The notes beneath the pieces were generated by a model. The model was not told where the DNA came from. It worked only from the letters and a program-made list of their open reading frames with translations, and made no database searches. 32,821 nt of DNA from an uncultured Chlorobiaceae bacterium (lineage in GTDB: Bacteria > Bacteroidota > Chlorobiia > Chlorobiales > Chlorobiaceae): assembly GCA_903871235.1 (NCBI GenBank), contig CAIQGA010000150.1, positions 1 to 32,821 on the forward strand. Reading direction: 5' to 3'. Position numbers and translations under genes: made by a program. Shown piece by piece: positions 1-10,276 of this stretch (its first letter is position 1; each line of letters begins with the position of its first letter).

Positions 1-96
1 AGCCCACTTATCAACCAGGCTATGGTCGTAAGACTTGAGCTTGATTCTTATCTTTTGCTGTACAGCCACTTGTCAACCCTGTTTCGTGTTATCAAT

Positions 97-127
97 AAAA
101 AAGGGACGGGTTTCAAGGCCCCGTCCC
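97..127 (-). terminator. Rho-independent terminator after tuf
   Basis: Read on the minus strand, an 8-bp perfect GC stem (GGGACGGG pairing with CCCGTCCC, 103-110 with 120-127) is followed directly by six T residues at 102-97. It lies 19 bases beyond the tuf stop codon and should end the str operon transcript. Confidence 0.85.
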
Positions 128-146
128 GGGACGCCATACAATCTTC

Positions 147-1328
147 TTATTCAATAATCGAGGTAACGGAACCTGCACCAACCGTGCGACCGCCTTCACG
201 AATAGCAAAACGCAGCCCTTCATCCATAGCGATAGGGGCAAGCAACTCGACCTCTACACCAAGGTTGTCTCCAGGCATAACCATCTCAACGCCTTCAGGC
301 AGCGTCACAGAACCGGTAACATCTGTGGTACGGAAGTAGAACTGGGGACGGTAGCCGTTAAAGAACGGAGTATGACGACCACCCTCTTCTTTCTTCAAAA
401 TATAGACCTCAGCCTTGAACTTGGTGTGCGGCTTGATGGTGCCTGGTTTGGCAATAACCATGCCACGCTCGAGTTCAGTCTTGTCGACACCTCTGAGAAG
501 AAGACCGGCGTTGTCGCCTGCCTGACCTTCATCAAGAAGCTTCTGGAACATTTCGATACCGGTAACAACCGATTTACGCGTTGGTCTCAGACCGACGATT
601 TCAACCTCTTCGTTGATTTTGACACGGCCTCTTTCAATTCTGCCAGTACCAACTGTACCACGACCAGAAATTGAGAAGACATCTTCAACCGGCATCAGGA
701 AGGGTTTGTCGATATCGCGAACAGGCTCAGGAATGTATGAATCAACCGCATCCATAAGCTCCATAATTGCAGCCTCACCCTCTGGGTCACCCTCAAGAGC
801 CTTCAATGCAGAACCCTTGATGATCGGAATATCGTCACCAGGGAAGTTGTACTGGGTCAAAAGCTCTCTCAGCTCAAGCTCAACAAGCTCGATCAGTTCA
901 GGATCAGCAATGTCAACCTTGTTCAGAAAAACAACAAGTGAAGGGACGTTTACCTGACGGGCAAGCAGAATGTGCTCGCGTGTCTGAGGCATAGGACCAT
1001 CGGTACCTGCGACAACAAGAATCGCGCCATCCATCTGGGCAGCACCGGTGATCATGTTTTTAATGTAATCTGCGTGACCAGGACAGTCAATATGCGCATA
1101 GTGGCGCTTTTTGGTCTGGTACTCAACGTGCGCTGTTGAAATGGTAATACCGCGTTCTCTCTCTTCAGGAGCCTTGTCGATACTGCCGAAGTCACGCACT
1201 GCAGCAAGTCCCTGCTTTGAAAGAACCGAAGTAATTGCTGCGGTCAGGGTTGTCTTGCCATGATCAACGTGACCAATGGTTCCTATATTGACATGGGGTT
1301 TATCCCTTTTGTAGGACTCTTTTGCCAT
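147..1328 (-). CDS. tuf: Elongation factor Tu
   Basis: EF-Tu is the GTPase that delivers aminoacyl-tRNA to the ribosomal A site. The 393-residue product has the usual full length. Visible motifs are the P-loop GHVDHGKT at residues 19-26, the switch I sequence RGITI near 60, DCPGH near 81 and NKVD near 136, followed by the two beta-barrel domains. The ATG is preceded on the minus strand by GGAG about nine bases upstream, which supports this start. It is the last gene of the rpsL-rpsG-fusA-tuf cluster, 66 bases after fusA, and is followed by a strong terminator. Nothing is unusual in the protein. Confidence 0.99.
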   Translation of the reverse strand: MAKESYKRDKPHVNIGTIGHVDHGKTTLTAAITSVLSKQGLAAVRDFGSIDKAPEERERGITISTAHVEYQTKKRHYAHIDCPGHADYIKNMITGAAQMDGAILVVAGTDGPMPQTREHILLARQVNVPSLVVFLNKVDIADPELIELVELELRELLTQYNFPGDDIPIIKGSALKALEGDPEGEAAIMELMDAVDSYIPEPVRDIDKPFLMPVEDVFSISGRGTVGTGRIERGRVKINEEVEIVGLRPTRKSVVTGIEMFQKLLDEGQAGDNAGLLLRGVDKTELERGMVIAKPGTIKPHTKFKAEVYILKKEEGGRHTPFFNGYRPQFYFRTTDVTGSVTLPEGVEMVMPGDNLGVEVELLAPIAMDEGLRFAIREGGRTVGAGSVTSIIE

Positions 1329-1394
1329 AACTTGTCTCCGTGTCGGTTATCTGTTATTGTTTGTGTAATTAAATCTGATACAGCCGTCGCCCGC

Positions 1395-3509
1395 CTAGTC
1401 CGAATCCTTGCTTGTCCTCTTCTCCTGCAAAGCTTCCGCAATACTGCGTGGAACTTCGCGATAACAGTCAAACTCCATCGAATAATTCGCCCTTCCCTGA
1501 CTCATCGAACGCAAATCGGTCGAATAACCGAACATTGCTGAAAGCGGAACCTTGGCGTTGACAAACTGAGCTCCAGCCCTCTGGCCCATACCTTCGATAT
1601 GACCACGACGACTCGACAAATCACCCATGACGTCACCAAGATACTCCTCTGGTGTAACAACCTCAACCTTCATGATTGGCTCAAGCAAAACCGGAGCAGC
1701 CTTTTTAGCCGCACCCTTGAACCCGATTGAACCGGCAATCTTGAATGCCATTTCCGAAGAGTCAACCTCATGATACTTGCCATCCAAAAGGGTGACCTTG
1801 ATATCCTGCATCGGATAACCTGCAACAACACCGCCTTTCATTGCCTGCTGCACACCGGCATTAACTGCTGGAATATACTCCCTCGGAATAACTCCACCCT
1901 TGACAGCATCAACAAACTCATATCCTTTTCCCTCTTCAAGCGGCTCAACGCGGAGAACGACCAGACCGAACTGACCCTTACCACCGGACTGACGAACAAA
2001 TTTGCCCTCAAACTCCACCGACTCTCTGATCGTTTCACGATAAGCAACCTGCGGCTTGCCCACATTTGCCTCCACCTTGAACTCACGTTTGAGGCGATCA
2101 ACCAAAATTTCAAGATGAAGCTCACCCATACCAGCAATCAACGTCTGACCAGTCTCATCATCGGTCTTAACCTTGAAGGTTGGATCCTCTTCAGCGAGCT
2201 TGGCAAGTGACATGCCGAGCCTGTCAGAATCACTTTTGGTTTTCGGCTCGATGGCAATCTGGATAACAGGCTCAGGAAAAACCATTTTCTCAAGTACCAC
2301 TGGATGATTTTCATCACAAATGGTATCGCCTGTCCTCACATCTTTCAAACCAACTGCGGCTGCGATATCACCGCAATAAACACAATCTATATCCTCTCTC
2401 TTGTTGGAATGCATCTGAAGCACCCTGCCGATCCGCTCTTTTTTGCCAGTCATGGTATTGAGTACATAACTGCCAGCTTTGAGGAAACCGGAATAAACCC
2501 TGAAAAATGTAAGCTTTCCGACAAATGGATCCGTTGCAATCTTGAAGGCAAGAGCTGCAAATGGCTCATCATCTTTCGGCTCGCGAGTTACTGACTCCTC
2601 GGTACGTGGATGATGCCCTTCAACAGCACCAACATCGACCGGAGAAGCAAGATACTCGACTACAGCATCAAGCATAAACTGAACACCCTTGTTCTTGAAA
2701 GAGGAACCGCAAAGTACCGGAATAATGGTAACCTTGAGTGTCGCCTGGCGCAACACGTCTCTTACCTCTTTCTCAGTGATCTCCTCACCATTCAAATATT
2801 TTTCGAGAAGCGTGTCGTTATGCTCCGAAACCGCCTCAAGCATATTGATCCGCCATGTACGAGCCTCATTCTGAAGGTCGTGCGGAATCTCGACTTCATC
2901 ATAAGTGCTGCCATCTTCTTTATTATAGATGATACCTTTCATTCTGATAAGATCAACGAAACCGGCAAAAATCTCGCCTTCGCCAATCGGTATCTGAAGA
3001 GGAACCGGGTTGGCACTGAGCCGCTCCCTGATAGCCTTGACCGTATCAAAAAAGTTTGCGCCAGTCCTGTCCATTTTGTTGATGTAGGCAATCCTTGGCA
3101 CACCATACTTGTTCGCCTGGCGCCAGACCGTTTCAGACTGAGGCTCTACTCCACCAACCGCACAAAAAAGCGCCACAGCACCGTCAAGCACACGCAGGGA
3201 ACGTTCAACTTCAACCGTAAAATCAACATGGCCAGGTGTATCGATAATATTAATGCGATGATTGACACCGACATAATTACCAAACTTCGGTACCCAGAAA
3301 CAGGTTGTCGCAGCAGAAGTGATGGTAATACCACGCTCCTTCTCCTGATCCATCCAGTCCATCGTTGCACCACCATCATGCACTTCACCCATACGATGCA
3401 AGCGACCGGTATAATAGAGAATCCTCTCTGTTGTCGTCGTCTTTCCGGCATCAATGTGAGCCATGATACCGATATTGCGTACTTTATCTAAATCAACCAG
3501 CCTTGCCAT
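1395..3509 (-). CDS. fusA: Elongation factor G
   Basis: EF-G is the ribosomal translocase GTPase. The 704-residue product has the expected length and all five domains. The P-loop AHIDAGKT is at residues 17-24, with [12 protein letters not shown] and NKMD following in order, and the C-terminal half carries the domain IV/V sequences around GGKGQFG and the SSRRGH segment. It lies between rpsG (40 bases upstream) and tuf (66 bases downstream) in the conserved str order. This is a housekeeping gene with no sign of disruption. Paralogous EF-G copies exist in some bacteria, but the operon position marks this one as the main copy. Confidence 0.99.
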   Translation of the reverse strand: MARLVDLDKVRNIGIMAHIDAGKTTTTERILYYTGRLHRMGEVHDGGATMDWMDQEKERGITITSAATTCFWVPKFGNYVGVNHRINIIDTPGHVDFTVEVERSLRVLDGAVALFCAVGGVEPQSETVWRQANKYGVPRIAYINKMDRTGANFFDTVKAIRERLSANPVPLQIPIGEGEIFAGFVDLIRMKGIIYNKEDGSTYDEVEIPHDLQNEARTWRINMLEAVSEHNDTLLEKYLNGEEITEKEVRDVLRQATLKVTIIPVLCGSSFKNKGVQFMLDAVVEYLASPVDVGAVEGHHPRTEESVTREPKDDEPFAALAFKIATDPFVGKLTFFRVYSGFLKAGSYVLNTMTGKKERIGRVLQMHSNKREDIDCVYCGDIAAAVGLKDVRTGDTICDENHPVVLEKMVFPEPVIQIAIEPKTKSDSDRLGMSLAKLAEEDPTFKVKTDDETGQTLIAGMGELHLEILVDRLKREFKVEANVGKPQVAYRETIRESVEFEGKFVRQSGGKGQFGLVVLRVEPLEEGKGYEFVDAVKGGVIPREYIPAVNAGVQQAMKGGVVAGYPMQDIKVTLLDGKYHEVDSSEMAFKIAGSIGFKGAAKKAAPVLLEPIMKVEVVTPEEYLGDVMGDLSSRRGHIEGMGQRAGAQFVNAKVPLSAMFGYSTDLRSMSQGRANYSMEFDCYREVPRSIAEALQEKRTSKDSD

Positions 3510-3549
3510 AACAAAATTTTAGACCTTTTATCCACACTTTGACAAACTC

Positions 3550-4017
3550 TCAGAACCTGAAATGCGCAAATGCCTTGTTCGCATCAGCCATACGATGTAC
3601 TTCATCACGCTTTTTCACCGATGCACCCTGCTCATTGGCAGCATCCATCAGTTCAGCAGCAAGCTTCTCAGCCATAGAACGACCGCCACGCTTTTTAGCA
3701 TAAATCTTCAACCAGCGGAATGCAAGCGCACCCCTGCGAGAAGCCTTAACCTCCATAGGAATCTGGTAGGTCGCGCCGCCAACCCTCTTGCTCCGAACCT
3801 CAACGACCGGCGCAATATGCGACATAGCCTTGCGGTACACTTCAAGCGGATCCTCTCCAGCAAGTTTCTCGGCAATGATAGCAAACGCATCATAGACTAT
3901 CTTTGTAGCAACAGCCTTCTTACCATCAAGCATCACAGCATTGATAAAACGGGCAACACTTTCATCCCCGTAACGGAAATCAACACCGATTCTTTTATAG
4001 CCAACTTTTTTGGGCAT
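3550..4017 (-). CDS. rpsG: 30S ribosomal protein S7
   Basis: S7 is the 155-residue primary binder of the 3' major domain of 16S rRNA. The length and the conserved N-terminal basic region, the [10 protein letters not shown]-type segment (here VGGATYQIP) and the FAHFRF C-terminus identify it. The start MPKKVGYKR is preceded on the minus strand by AGAGAAG at good distance. It sits 32 bases after rpsL and 40 bases before fusA. In other bacteria S7 represses its operon by binding the rpsL-rpsG spacer. The spacer here is short and no such structure was established. Confidence 0.98.
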   Translation of the reverse strand: MPKKVGYKRIGVDFRYGDESVARFINAVMLDGKKAVATKIVYDAFAIIAEKLAGEDPLEVYRKAMSHIAPVVEVRSKRVGGATYQIPMEVKASRRGALAFRWLKIYAKKRGGRSMAEKLAAELMDAANEQGASVKKRDEVHRMADANKAFAHFRF

Positions 4018-4049
4018 GTTCTTCTCTGAATTTATGATTCTGTTTTTAC

Positions 4050-4460
4050 CTACCTCTTACCCTTGCCCTTGACAGGAGCTGGCACACCAGCTTTCGGCTG
4101 TTTCGCCCCGTATTTCGACCTGCTCTGCTTACGATCAGAAACACCGGACGTATCGAGCGAACCGCGCACAATGTGATAGCGCACACCAGGAAGATCCTTG
4201 ACCCTGCCGCCGCGAATCAAAACGATTGAATGCTCCTGCAGGTTATGACCTTCTCCCGGAATATATGCCGTAACTTCAATCTTGTTAGACAACCTTACAC
4301 GCGCAACTTTCCGCAACGCTGAGTTAGGTTTTTTTGGAGTCGTCGTGTAAACACGCGTACAAACCCCGCGCTTCTGCGGGCATTTTTCAAGCGCTGGTGA
4401 CGCTGTTTTTGAGGCTTTTACACTTCTTCCGAGCCTGATGAGCTGCTGAATCGTCGGCAT
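4050..4460 (-). CDS. rpsL: 30S ribosomal protein S12
   Basis: S12 is the decoding-centre protein of the small subunit. The start at 4460 gives [12 protein letters not shown] and a 136-residue protein, matching the family. The open frame runs 36 codons further upstream, but that extension is not S12-like. The two loops hit by streptomycin mutations are visible as [10 protein letters not shown] and KDLPGVRYH and look wild type. A GAAAGAGAG stretch upstream of the ATG may serve as a weak ribosome-binding site. It is the first gene of the str operon. Confidence 0.98.
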   Translation of the reverse strand: MPTIQQLIRLGRSVKASKTASPALEKCPQKRGVCTRVYTTTPKKPNSALRKVARVRLSNKIEVTAYIPGEGHNLQEHSIVLIRGGRVKDLPGVRYHIVRGSLDTSGVSDRKQSRSKYGAKQPKAGVPAPVKGKGKR

Positions 4461-4735
4461 ACTGAAACTCTCTTTCTTTTTAAAAAACCTCTGATTACAA
4501 AAAAACGCAATGCAATGCTTAAAAATCCATAAGGACAGACAATGTAAGCGAATTATGAAAAAAAACAAAACCTAAATGAATATATTTCGCTTCATGAGAG
4601 AAAATAATTGTGATCATCAATTCCCGCCCGCAAGAAGCAGTCAAACGCCCTGAAACAGCCACTTCTGCGGAACAGTTTCCACTCTGCAGTACCAAACGTT
4701 CCAACCAAGCTACCCTGCAGAAAATGCTGGTGTGC
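4461..4735 (-). promoter_or_regulatory. Leader/promoter region of the str operon
   Basis: These 275 bases separate rpsL from the hemE terminator and hold no convincing gene. The part nearest rpsL (4461-4620) is AT-rich and presumably carries the str promoter, but no clear -35/-10 pair can be named. Near 4629-4673 the two arms CCGCAAGAAG and CTTCTGCGG can pair across a 26-base loop with one bulge and could form a leader hairpin. Inference only. Confidence 0.4.
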
Positions 4736-4773
4736 AAAAAAAAACTCCCCCCGTGTCGAGCACAGGGTGGAGT
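4736..4773 (-). terminator. Rho-independent terminator after hemE
   Basis: On the minus strand, arms ACTCCACCCTGTG and CACGGGGGGAGT (4744-4773) pair around a five-base loop with one mismatch and one bulge. A run of nine T residues follows (4744-4736). The position, about 20 bases after the hemE stop, fits hemE termination. A-tracts on both sides mean the hairpin is flanked by T on the minus strand only after the hairpin. Confidence 0.75.
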
Positions 4774-4795
4774 AAAAAAAAAGAGAAGTCGGGCC

Positions 4796-5851
4796 TTAAT
4801 GGTACTTGGCGCTCTCTTCCTTGACGAATTCGACGAGCAGTTTCAGGTTTTCCGGCTCCATATCGGGCAGAATACCGTGGCCGAGATTGAAAACATGGCC
4901 GGAATGTTCGGTATGCTGACCAAATGACTTCAAAATCTTTGAGGCTTCAGCCTTGATTCTTTCAGGCGTACCGTAGAGCACCGTCGGATCCAAATTACCC
5001 TGCAGGGCTACACGGTCACCAAGTTCGGCACGTGCCTTTCCGATGTCTATACCCCATCCAAGACCCATGGCCTCACAGCCAGTATCAGCGATATCAGAAA
5101 GAATGGTGTTGCAATCTTTTGAGAAGACAATAACCGGAGTGTCAGGATACTTTGCCTTGATTGCCTGAACCGTATCCTTGATGTAAGGGAGAGCGTATTC
5201 ACGATAGTCATCCTCGGAGAGTGCGCTAGCCCATGAATCAAAAATCTGGATAGCATCGGCTCCTGCTTCGATCTGCTTGAGCACGTAGGAAGTAATAACA
5301 CCTGAAATCTTGCTGAGCAGTGAATGTGCCATGGCAGGCTCACGGTACATCATCTTCTTGGCGTAGGCATAGTTTTTCGATCCGCCGCCTTCAACAGCAT
5401 AGGTAAAAAGGGTCCATGCCGCACCGGTAAATCCAATAAGTGGCACACGGTTATCGAGTTCCCTCTTGGTCATTCTGAGCGCGTCCATCACATAGCCGAG
5501 CTTTTCGTCAATGTCTGGCACAATCAGTTTGTCGATATCGGCCTGGGAACGAATCGGCGGAGTGAGCTTGATACCCTTGGATTCGATGATCTCGACATTC
5601 ATACCCATGGCTTCATTGACCACAAGAATATCAGAAAAAATAATAGCCGCATCCACACCCATGAGTTCAACAGGTTGAATGGTCACCTCGGTTGCCAGTT
5701 CCGGGGTCTTGCAGAGGGTTAAAAAATCGGTTTTTTCTCTCACAGCACGGTACTCCGGTAAATAACGACCTGCCTGGCGCATTACCCAGATGGGGGTTCT
5801 TGAACATGGCTGGCGTTTTAGTGCCCGGAGAAAAAGATCATTTTTGAGCAT
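4796..5851 (-). CDS. hemE: Uroporphyrinogen III decarboxylase
   Basis: HemE decarboxylates the four acetate side chains of uroporphyrinogen III to give coproporphyrinogen III. This is a cytoplasmic step shared by haem and bacteriochlorophyll synthesis, so it carries heavy flux in a phototroph. The ATG at 5851 (MLKNDLFLRALKRQ) gives 351 residues, the usual length. A TTG three codons earlier is less likely. The substrate-binding RQAGRYLPEY near residue 25, the FSDIL region carrying the catalytic Asp, and the C-terminal NLGHGILP with its His are all present. The gene stands alone between rpsL and the sdh group and has its own terminator. No clear Shine-Dalgarno sequence is visible. Confidence 0.97.
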   Translation of the reverse strand: MLKNDLFLRALKRQPCSRTPIWVMRQAGRYLPEYRAVREKTDFLTLCKTPELATEVTIQPVELMGVDAAIIFSDILVVNEAMGMNVEIIESKGIKLTPPIRSQADIDKLIVPDIDEKLGYVMDALRMTKRELDNRVPLIGFTGAAWTLFTYAVEGGGSKNYAYAKKMMYREPAMAHSLLSKISGVITSYVLKQIEAGADAIQIFDSWASALSEDDYREYALPYIKDTVQAIKAKYPDTPVIVFSKDCNTILSDIADTGCEAMGLGWGIDIGKARAELGDRVALQGNLDPTVLYGTPERIKAEASKILKSFGQHTEHSGHVFNLGHGILPDMEPENLKLLVEFVKEESAKYH

Positions 5852-6022
5852 GCAATGCAATAATTTGATGGGTTAACAAAACAAGAGGCCTGTCAGATCG
5901 TCCGGTAATTCCCCGGCTGAGAGCAAAGTAAAAGTGCAAAGTTACGCTTTTTCAGCCTTTTTTAAAACTTTCCCGAAAGATCGTCCACCAAAAAATCAGC
6001 AACCCCACTCCTGGAACTATCT

Positions 6023-6871
6023 TCAGCAGACAATGTGCCGTTTAATACCAAGCTCTTTGGCACTGTATCCAAGTGCAAGTCCAATCATTTCAGAAATATG
6101 AAAAACGGGAATGGAATGCTCAACACCTGCATTTTTAAGCGCCTTGGCCTGATAGCCATCAAGAGAGGTGTGACAGAGTGGGCAAGGTGTCACAATAAAA
6201 TCAGCCTTCGACTCAATGGCCTCCTGAAGTGCCTCGGCAGCCACATTGAGTGACTCTTGCTCGGCAACCAGCAGGGTATGAAATCCACAGCAACGATTTT
6301 TATGGGTATAGGGAATGGTTTGACCGCCCAAAGCCTCAATCAACTGGTCCAGTGAGGTTGGATCAACAGGATTGTCGTGGCCAAGAACCGTTGATGGCCG
6401 AAGTATATGGCATCCATAAAAAGGGGCTATCCGATAGTTTTTCAGCGGCACCTTTACCTTCTCACGGATGGTATCGAGCCCGACATCATCAACCAGTACC
6501 CAGAGCAGATGCCGCACCTCAGAAGTGCCACGGTATTCAAGCCCCTCCTTTTTCAGAATCTCGTTGATCTCACGCTTCAGTTCCGGCGATTCATCCAGCT
6601 TTTTCTTTGCCGTACGAATCGTCATCAAACAGGTGTTGCAGGAGACAATAAGATCAAGCCCCATCTTTTCGGCAAGGGCAATATTGCGCCCATTGACCAG
6701 CGCAAAATGTTTCGGGCTGACATACTCAAGGTTACTCCCCCCGCAGCAGGTACCTTCGTGGAGTTTGACAAGCTCAATTCCAAGATCTTTCTGCCAAAGC
6801 TCAATCGAACGATCCACCTCTTTGGTCATGGACTCATTGATACAGCTCAGGTAATATGCATATCGCTTCAT
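6023..6871 (-). CDS. sdhE: Succinate dehydrogenase/fumarate reductase, HdrB-like subunit (SdhE type)
   Basis: This 282-residue protein has two cysteine-rich CCG domains, as in heterodisulfide reductase subunit B. The first has C10, CCG at 42-44 and C78-x2-C81. The second has GCH near 155, RCCGF near 195 and CPLC near 232. In the non-classical succinate:quinone reductases (type E) such a subunit replaces the haem-containing membrane anchors and links the flavoprotein/Fe-S dimer to the quinone. It is the third gene of sdhA-sdhB-sdhE, 17 bases after sdhB, and no SdhC/SdhD-like membrane gene is present. In green sulfur bacteria the complex is expected to run as a fumarate reductase in the reductive TCA cycle. 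The direction of reaction is inferred. Confidence 0.88.
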   Translation of the reverse strand: MKRYAYYLSCINESMTKEVDRSIELWQKDLGIELVKLHEGTCCGGSNLEYVSPKHFALVNGRNIALAEKMGLDLIVSCNTCLMTIRTAKKKLDESPELKREINEILKKEGLEYRGTSEVRHLLWVLVDDVGLDTIREKVKVPLKNYRIAPFYGCHILRPSTVLGHDNPVDPTSLDQLIEALGGQTIPYTHKNRCCGFHTLLVAEQESLNVAAEALQEAIESKADFIVTPCPLCHTSLDGYQAKALKNAGVEHSIPVFHISEMIGLALGYSAKELGIKRHIVC

Positions 6872-6888
6872 CGAGCACTTCTCCCCTG

Positions 6889-7923
6889 TTATTTTTTATG
6901 AGATTTGTGATCCTGCTTTACATGTTCGGTCATCTCCCTGAACATCGCCCTGAATATCTTTATCCCTTTGGCTGATTTTACCAACGGCGGTGGTGGCGGT
7001 GTACGACGTTTCATGATCATCTTCATGGCCATAGGCAGAAGATTCTGCATCGTCCAGACGACACCGTTGGTGCGAATAGGAAGGGTCGCCTCAATCAGCT
7101 TACCCTTCTTTTCAATATCCGTCATAAAAGCTTCTGCATGTTTGGAGCCACTGGTATCCTTCATTCCCCTGCTCTCAATGGCATCTTCACGCAGTCCATG
7201 AATAGCATCCATAATCGGAATACTTTTCACACACGATTCCTGACAACGATAACAGTGCGTACAGTCCCATACACCATGATCCTTGACCAGTTCAGCAAGA
7301 CGCTGCTCATGCATGGAGTCGCGACTATCAACACTCATGCGATAAGACTTCAGCAGCACGGCAGGAGAAACATACTCCTTGTTCGCCCTCAAGATACTGC
7401 ATTCGGAAACACAGGATGCGCAAAGAATACAATCCGTCGCCTTATCGTAACGAAGGAACTCCTCTTCGGAGATCAAAAACTCCTTTTTGCCCATCTCGGC
7501 CTCAGGCATGGTTGAATCGATCCAGTTCGAGTAGTGCACCATCTTGCCGACAAGCGGATCCATATCGACAATAAGATCTTTGATGAGCGGCAGGTTGCGC
7601 AACGGCTCAACTTTGATGATGCCAGGTTCACGGCTTTTAGCAAGCACATCCCAGACCTGGGTCGTACAGGCAAGCTGGGATAGTCCGTTCACCCTCATGC
7701 CGCAAGAGCCACAGATTCCGGCCTGACAGAAAGCCCTGAAGCTCACCGAGCCATCAATATGCTCCTTGATATAATTCAACGACCTGAGCACCGTAACACC
7801 CCTCTCAACCGGAATGGTATAATCGTCAAAATAGGGCTTGCTGTCGACCTGTGGATTGAAGCGGAAAACCCGGAAGGTGACATCTTTTTTCCCCTCTTTA
7901 TGCTGATCTGTTGACACCGTCAT
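6889..7923 (-). CDS. sdhB: Succinate dehydrogenase/fumarate reductase iron-sulfur subunit
   Basis: This subunit carries electrons between the flavoprotein and the quinone-reactive subunit. An N-terminal ferredoxin domain shows the [2Fe-2S] motif CQAGICGSCG followed by a fourth Cys near residue 86. A C-terminal helical domain has CILCASCVSEC near 165 and CTHCYRCQESC near 220, two sets of cluster ligands. The ATG at 7923 (MTVSTDQHK) gives 344 residues; a TTG two codons upstream is possible. It is longer than classical SdhB (about 240) because of a C-terminal extension ending in lysine/histidine-rich sequence. It lies 11 bases after sdhA and 17 before sdhE, so the three are one operon. Confidence 0.92.
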   Translation of the reverse strand: MTVSTDQHKEGKKDVTFRVFRFNPQVDSKPYFDDYTIPVERGVTVLRSLNYIKEHIDGSVSFRAFCQAGICGSCGMRVNGLSQLACTTQVWDVLAKSREPGIIKVEPLRNLPLIKDLIVDMDPLVGKMVHYSNWIDSTMPEAEMGKKEFLISEEEFLRYDKATDCILCASCVSECSILRANKEYVSPAVLLKSYRMSVDSRDSMHEQRLAELVKDHGVWDCTHCYRCQESCVKSIPIMDAIHGLREDAIESRGMKDTSGSKHAEAFMTDIEKKGKLIEATLPIRTNGVVWTMQNLLPMAMKMIMKRRTPPPPPLVKSAKGIKIFRAMFREMTEHVKQDHKSHKK

Positions 7924-7934
7924 AAGCAAAATAG

Positions 7935-9638
7935 TTAATAAGTTCTTTCCTGGAGTTCATAACGTCCCATTGTTACCGGCTTTTCACCAAGGGTGACGTT
8001 ACCCTTGACCAGGGTAGCCAGTGTATGCTTGTGCCAGTTCACGTCATCGCGTACAGGAAAATCAATCCGGGTATGGGAACCCCGACTTTCCTGACGGGCA
8101 TAGGCTCCGGCAGCAACAGTTTCAGCCAGATCCAGCATATTTTTTAATTCAAGCACCTGCATAAGGTTGGTATTGAAAACATCACTGCTGTCAGAGATAC
8201 GAACTTTTTTGAAGCGATCCTTAAGCTCCGCAAGATCAGCGATCCCTTTCTGCAGCAGGGAGGACTCCCTGAAAATACCAACGTTGAGTGCCAGCGTATG
8301 GCCAAGCTCTTCACGCAACTCACCATAGCGCTCATAGCGACCGGAAGCCTGCATTCCACCCCTGATCTCGTCAAACTGTTCGGCAAGCTCAGCCTCAGTT
8401 ATCCTGCCGGGCGTGAATTTTCCCGCCTCTTCAGCCGCCGTGCGACCGGCAATGCGGCCAAACACAAGAATATCAAGCAGCGAATTTCCTCCGAGACGAT
8501 TTGCTCCATGAACCGAAACACAGGCGCACTCACCAGCAGCATAGACGCCCTCCATGACCGTTCGTGTCTGGTTATCAGTATCGATTCCTCCCATTGAGTA
8601 ATGGGCGGTCGGCTTGACCGGAATGGGCTCTTCTATTGGATCAACGCCCTCAAAATTCATCGCCATTTCTCGTATCTGGGGAAGACGCGATTTGATCAGA
8701 TCCGCTCCGAGATGGGTGAGATCGAGATGGACATAAGTACCAGCAGGGCTGTCGAACCCCCTTCCCTGAAGAATTTCCGTTTCTATCGAGCGTGAAACCA
8801 AATCCCTCGGGCCGAGCTCCATCTTCTCTTTCGCATACCTTGCCATGAATCGCTCACCATCCTTGTTGACGAGGTATCCACCCTCGCCCCTTGCCCCTTC
8901 AGTGACAAGCAGTCCGCTCTTTCTCAAGCCTGTGGGATGAAACTGGACAAACTCCATATCTTTCATTGGTATGCCTGCCCGATAGGCAATGGCCTGACCA
9001 TCACCGGTATTGCCCGCCGCATTACTTGACCGGTTCCAGTACATTTTTGCATAGCCCCCGGTTGCAAGAATAACCGTTTTGGCCGGGAACGCTTCAACCT
9101 TGCCGCTCTTCATATTCATGGCAATAAGCCCTTTCGAACGACTTCCGCTGACCGAGAGGTTCAGGGCAAAATACTCATTGAAAAAAATAACCCCTTTTTT
9201 CAAACACTGTTCATAAAGCGTCTGCAGAATGGTATGACCTGTTTTATCAGAACAATAACAGCAGCGTGGACGACCGGCACCGCCAAAAGGTCTCTGGGCA
9301 ATGGTGTTGTCCTCCATCCTTGACCACGGCGTCCCCATATTTTCAAGTTCACGGATGATTTTTGGCGCTTCCGAGCAAAGCACATCAACAGCATCCTGAT
9401 CGGCGAGATAATCACTCCCCTTGATCGTATCAAAAATATGCATCTCAACCGTATCGTCCTTAGCCTTGTTACCAAGCGCAGCATTGGCTCCGCCCTGGGC
9501 CGCAGAGGTATGTGAACGGTTGGGATAGACTTTAGAGAGAACGGCGATATTCAGTGCCGGATTGGTTTTCATTGCCTCCATGGCGGCATAAAGTCCGGCT
9601 CCGCCGCCCCCGACAATAACAATATCAAATGGTTTCAT
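7935..9638 (-). CDS. sdhA: Succinate dehydrogenase/fumarate reductase flavoprotein subunit
   Basis: This is the catalytic FAD subunit interconverting succinate and fumarate. The 567-residue protein opens with the dinucleotide fold VIVGGGGAGLYAA. RSHTSAAQGG follows, whose His is the expected covalent FAD attachment site, then the substrate-site sequences HPTGL and GEGGYLVN, and TAHYSMGGI. The gene leads the sdhA-sdhB-sdhE operon, with the upstream CBS gene about 140 bases away. All active-site elements look intact. Whether it acts mainly as fumarate reductase cannot be read from the sequence; the reductive TCA cycle of Chlorobiaceae suggests so. Confidence 0.95.
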   Translation of the reverse strand: MKPFDIVIVGGGGAGLYAAMEAMKTNPALNIAVLSKVYPNRSHTSAAQGGANAALGNKAKDDTVEMHIFDTIKGSDYLADQDAVDVLCSEAPKIIRELENMGTPWSRMEDNTIAQRPFGGAGRPRCCYCSDKTGHTILQTLYEQCLKKGVIFFNEYFALNLSVSGSRSKGLIAMNMKSGKVEAFPAKTVILATGGYAKMYWNRSSNAAGNTGDGQAIAYRAGIPMKDMEFVQFHPTGLRKSGLLVTEGARGEGGYLVNKDGERFMARYAKEKMELGPRDLVSRSIETEILQGRGFDSPAGTYVHLDLTHLGADLIKSRLPQIREMAMNFEGVDPIEEPIPVKPTAHYSMGGIDTDNQTRTVMEGVYAAGECACVSVHGANRLGGNSLLDILVFGRIAGRTAAEEAGKFTPGRITEAELAEQFDEIRGGMQASGRYERYGELREELGHTLALNVGIFRESSLLQKGIADLAELKDRFKKVRISDSSDVFNTNLMQVLELKNMLDLAETVAAGAYARQESRGSHTRIDFPVRDDVNWHKHTLATLVKGNVTLGEKPVTMGRYELQERTY

Positions 9639-9690
9639 ACGCTCAAGTATCCTTGTGAAGCCGCAGAGAGGGCCTCACTGATTAAATGGA

Positions 9691-9718
9691 GGGGCACTGC
9701 AACCGACCGAAGTGCCCC
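9691..9718. repeat. Perfect 8-bp inverted repeat upstream of sdhA
   Basis: GGGGCACT (9691-9698) and AGTGCCCC (9711-9718) form a strong hairpin with a 12-base loop between the CBS gene and sdhA. No T-run follows on the minus strand, so it is not a canonical terminator for the CBS gene. It could be a weak terminator, an mRNA-stabilising hairpin in the sdhA leader, or an operator. Confidence 0.5.
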
Positions 9719-9778
9719 GCTCATTGAAATTGCTTTTTCTGGTAGTACTGAGGAAAGCTGTACAAGATACCCTGATTG

Positions 9779-10276
9779 CTACAGGGCTACATGATCATCA
9801 TGAACAGGAAGTTCCTCAACTGCATGAAGCACATCCGTCATATTGAGGAGACCAAGAATTTTATTGTTTTCCATGACGGTAAGGCGCCTGATATTGCTCC
9901 GTTTCATCAAACGAAGGGCATACTTGATGCGGAGGCTGGGATTAACACTGATGACCGGCTTGCTCATAATCTGAAACACAGGAGTATTCCATGGATCACG
10001 GTGAACATCCTCGCCCGGATCAATCACCTTTTCAAGAATATCTTTCTCCGTCACAATACCATAGCAATCGTCCTCATTACGCGGTTCAACAATAAGACCG
10101 CTCTCCTTGCTCCGTTTCATTATCTGCAAAGCTTCGGCCACCGTACAACTACCCTTGATTACGTGAAACTCTTTCTGCATAAGAGCAGATACCGGCAGCG
10201 TACGCAATGTTATAAGCTGATCCATAGTCATCAGGTTACTTAAGATTAAAAAAACAGATAACGCCCATTTTTTCAT
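9779..10276 (-). CDS. CBS-domain pair protein
   Basis: Two consecutive CBS motifs fill the protein: residues about 27-85, with the GIVTEKDIL signature, and about 100-155, with [22 protein letters not shown]. Such pairs form a Bateman module that binds adenine nucleotides or related ligands, and no catalytic domain is attached. The first ATG gives 165 residues but begins with a hydrophobic stretch that resembles a signal peptide and is odd for a cytosolic CBS protein. The internal ATGs at 10231 or 10225 ([11 protein letters not shown]) are plausible true starts. None of the three has a strong ribosome-binding site. It lies upstream of sdhA on the same strand, so a link with central metabolism is possible but unproven. 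Confidence 0.85.
   Translation of the reverse strand: MKKWALSVFLILSNLMTMDQLITLRTLPVSALMQKEFHVIKGSCTVAEALQIMKRSKESGLIVEPRNEDDCYGIVTEKDILEKVIDPGEDVHRDPWNTPVFQIMSKPVISVNPSLRIKYALRLMKRSNIRRLTVMENNKILGLLNMTDVLHAVEELPVHDDHVAL

Noticed and set aside
1-96. Possible tRNA or repeat element left of the tuf terminator
   Set aside because: CACTTATCAACC and CACTTGTCAACC form a weak direct repeat, but no cloverleaf or gene is visible.
2610-3491. 293-codon plus-strand frame
   Set aside because: It is the antisense of fusA, created by codon bias; its product has no family features.
4461-4568. 36-codon N-terminal extension of rpsL
   Set aside because: S12 begins MPTI at 4460; the extension is hydrophobic and non-homologous.
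4519-4737. 72-codon minus-strand frame between rpsL and hemE
   Set aside because: It overlaps the rpsL leader and the hemE terminator and shows no recognisable protein pattern.
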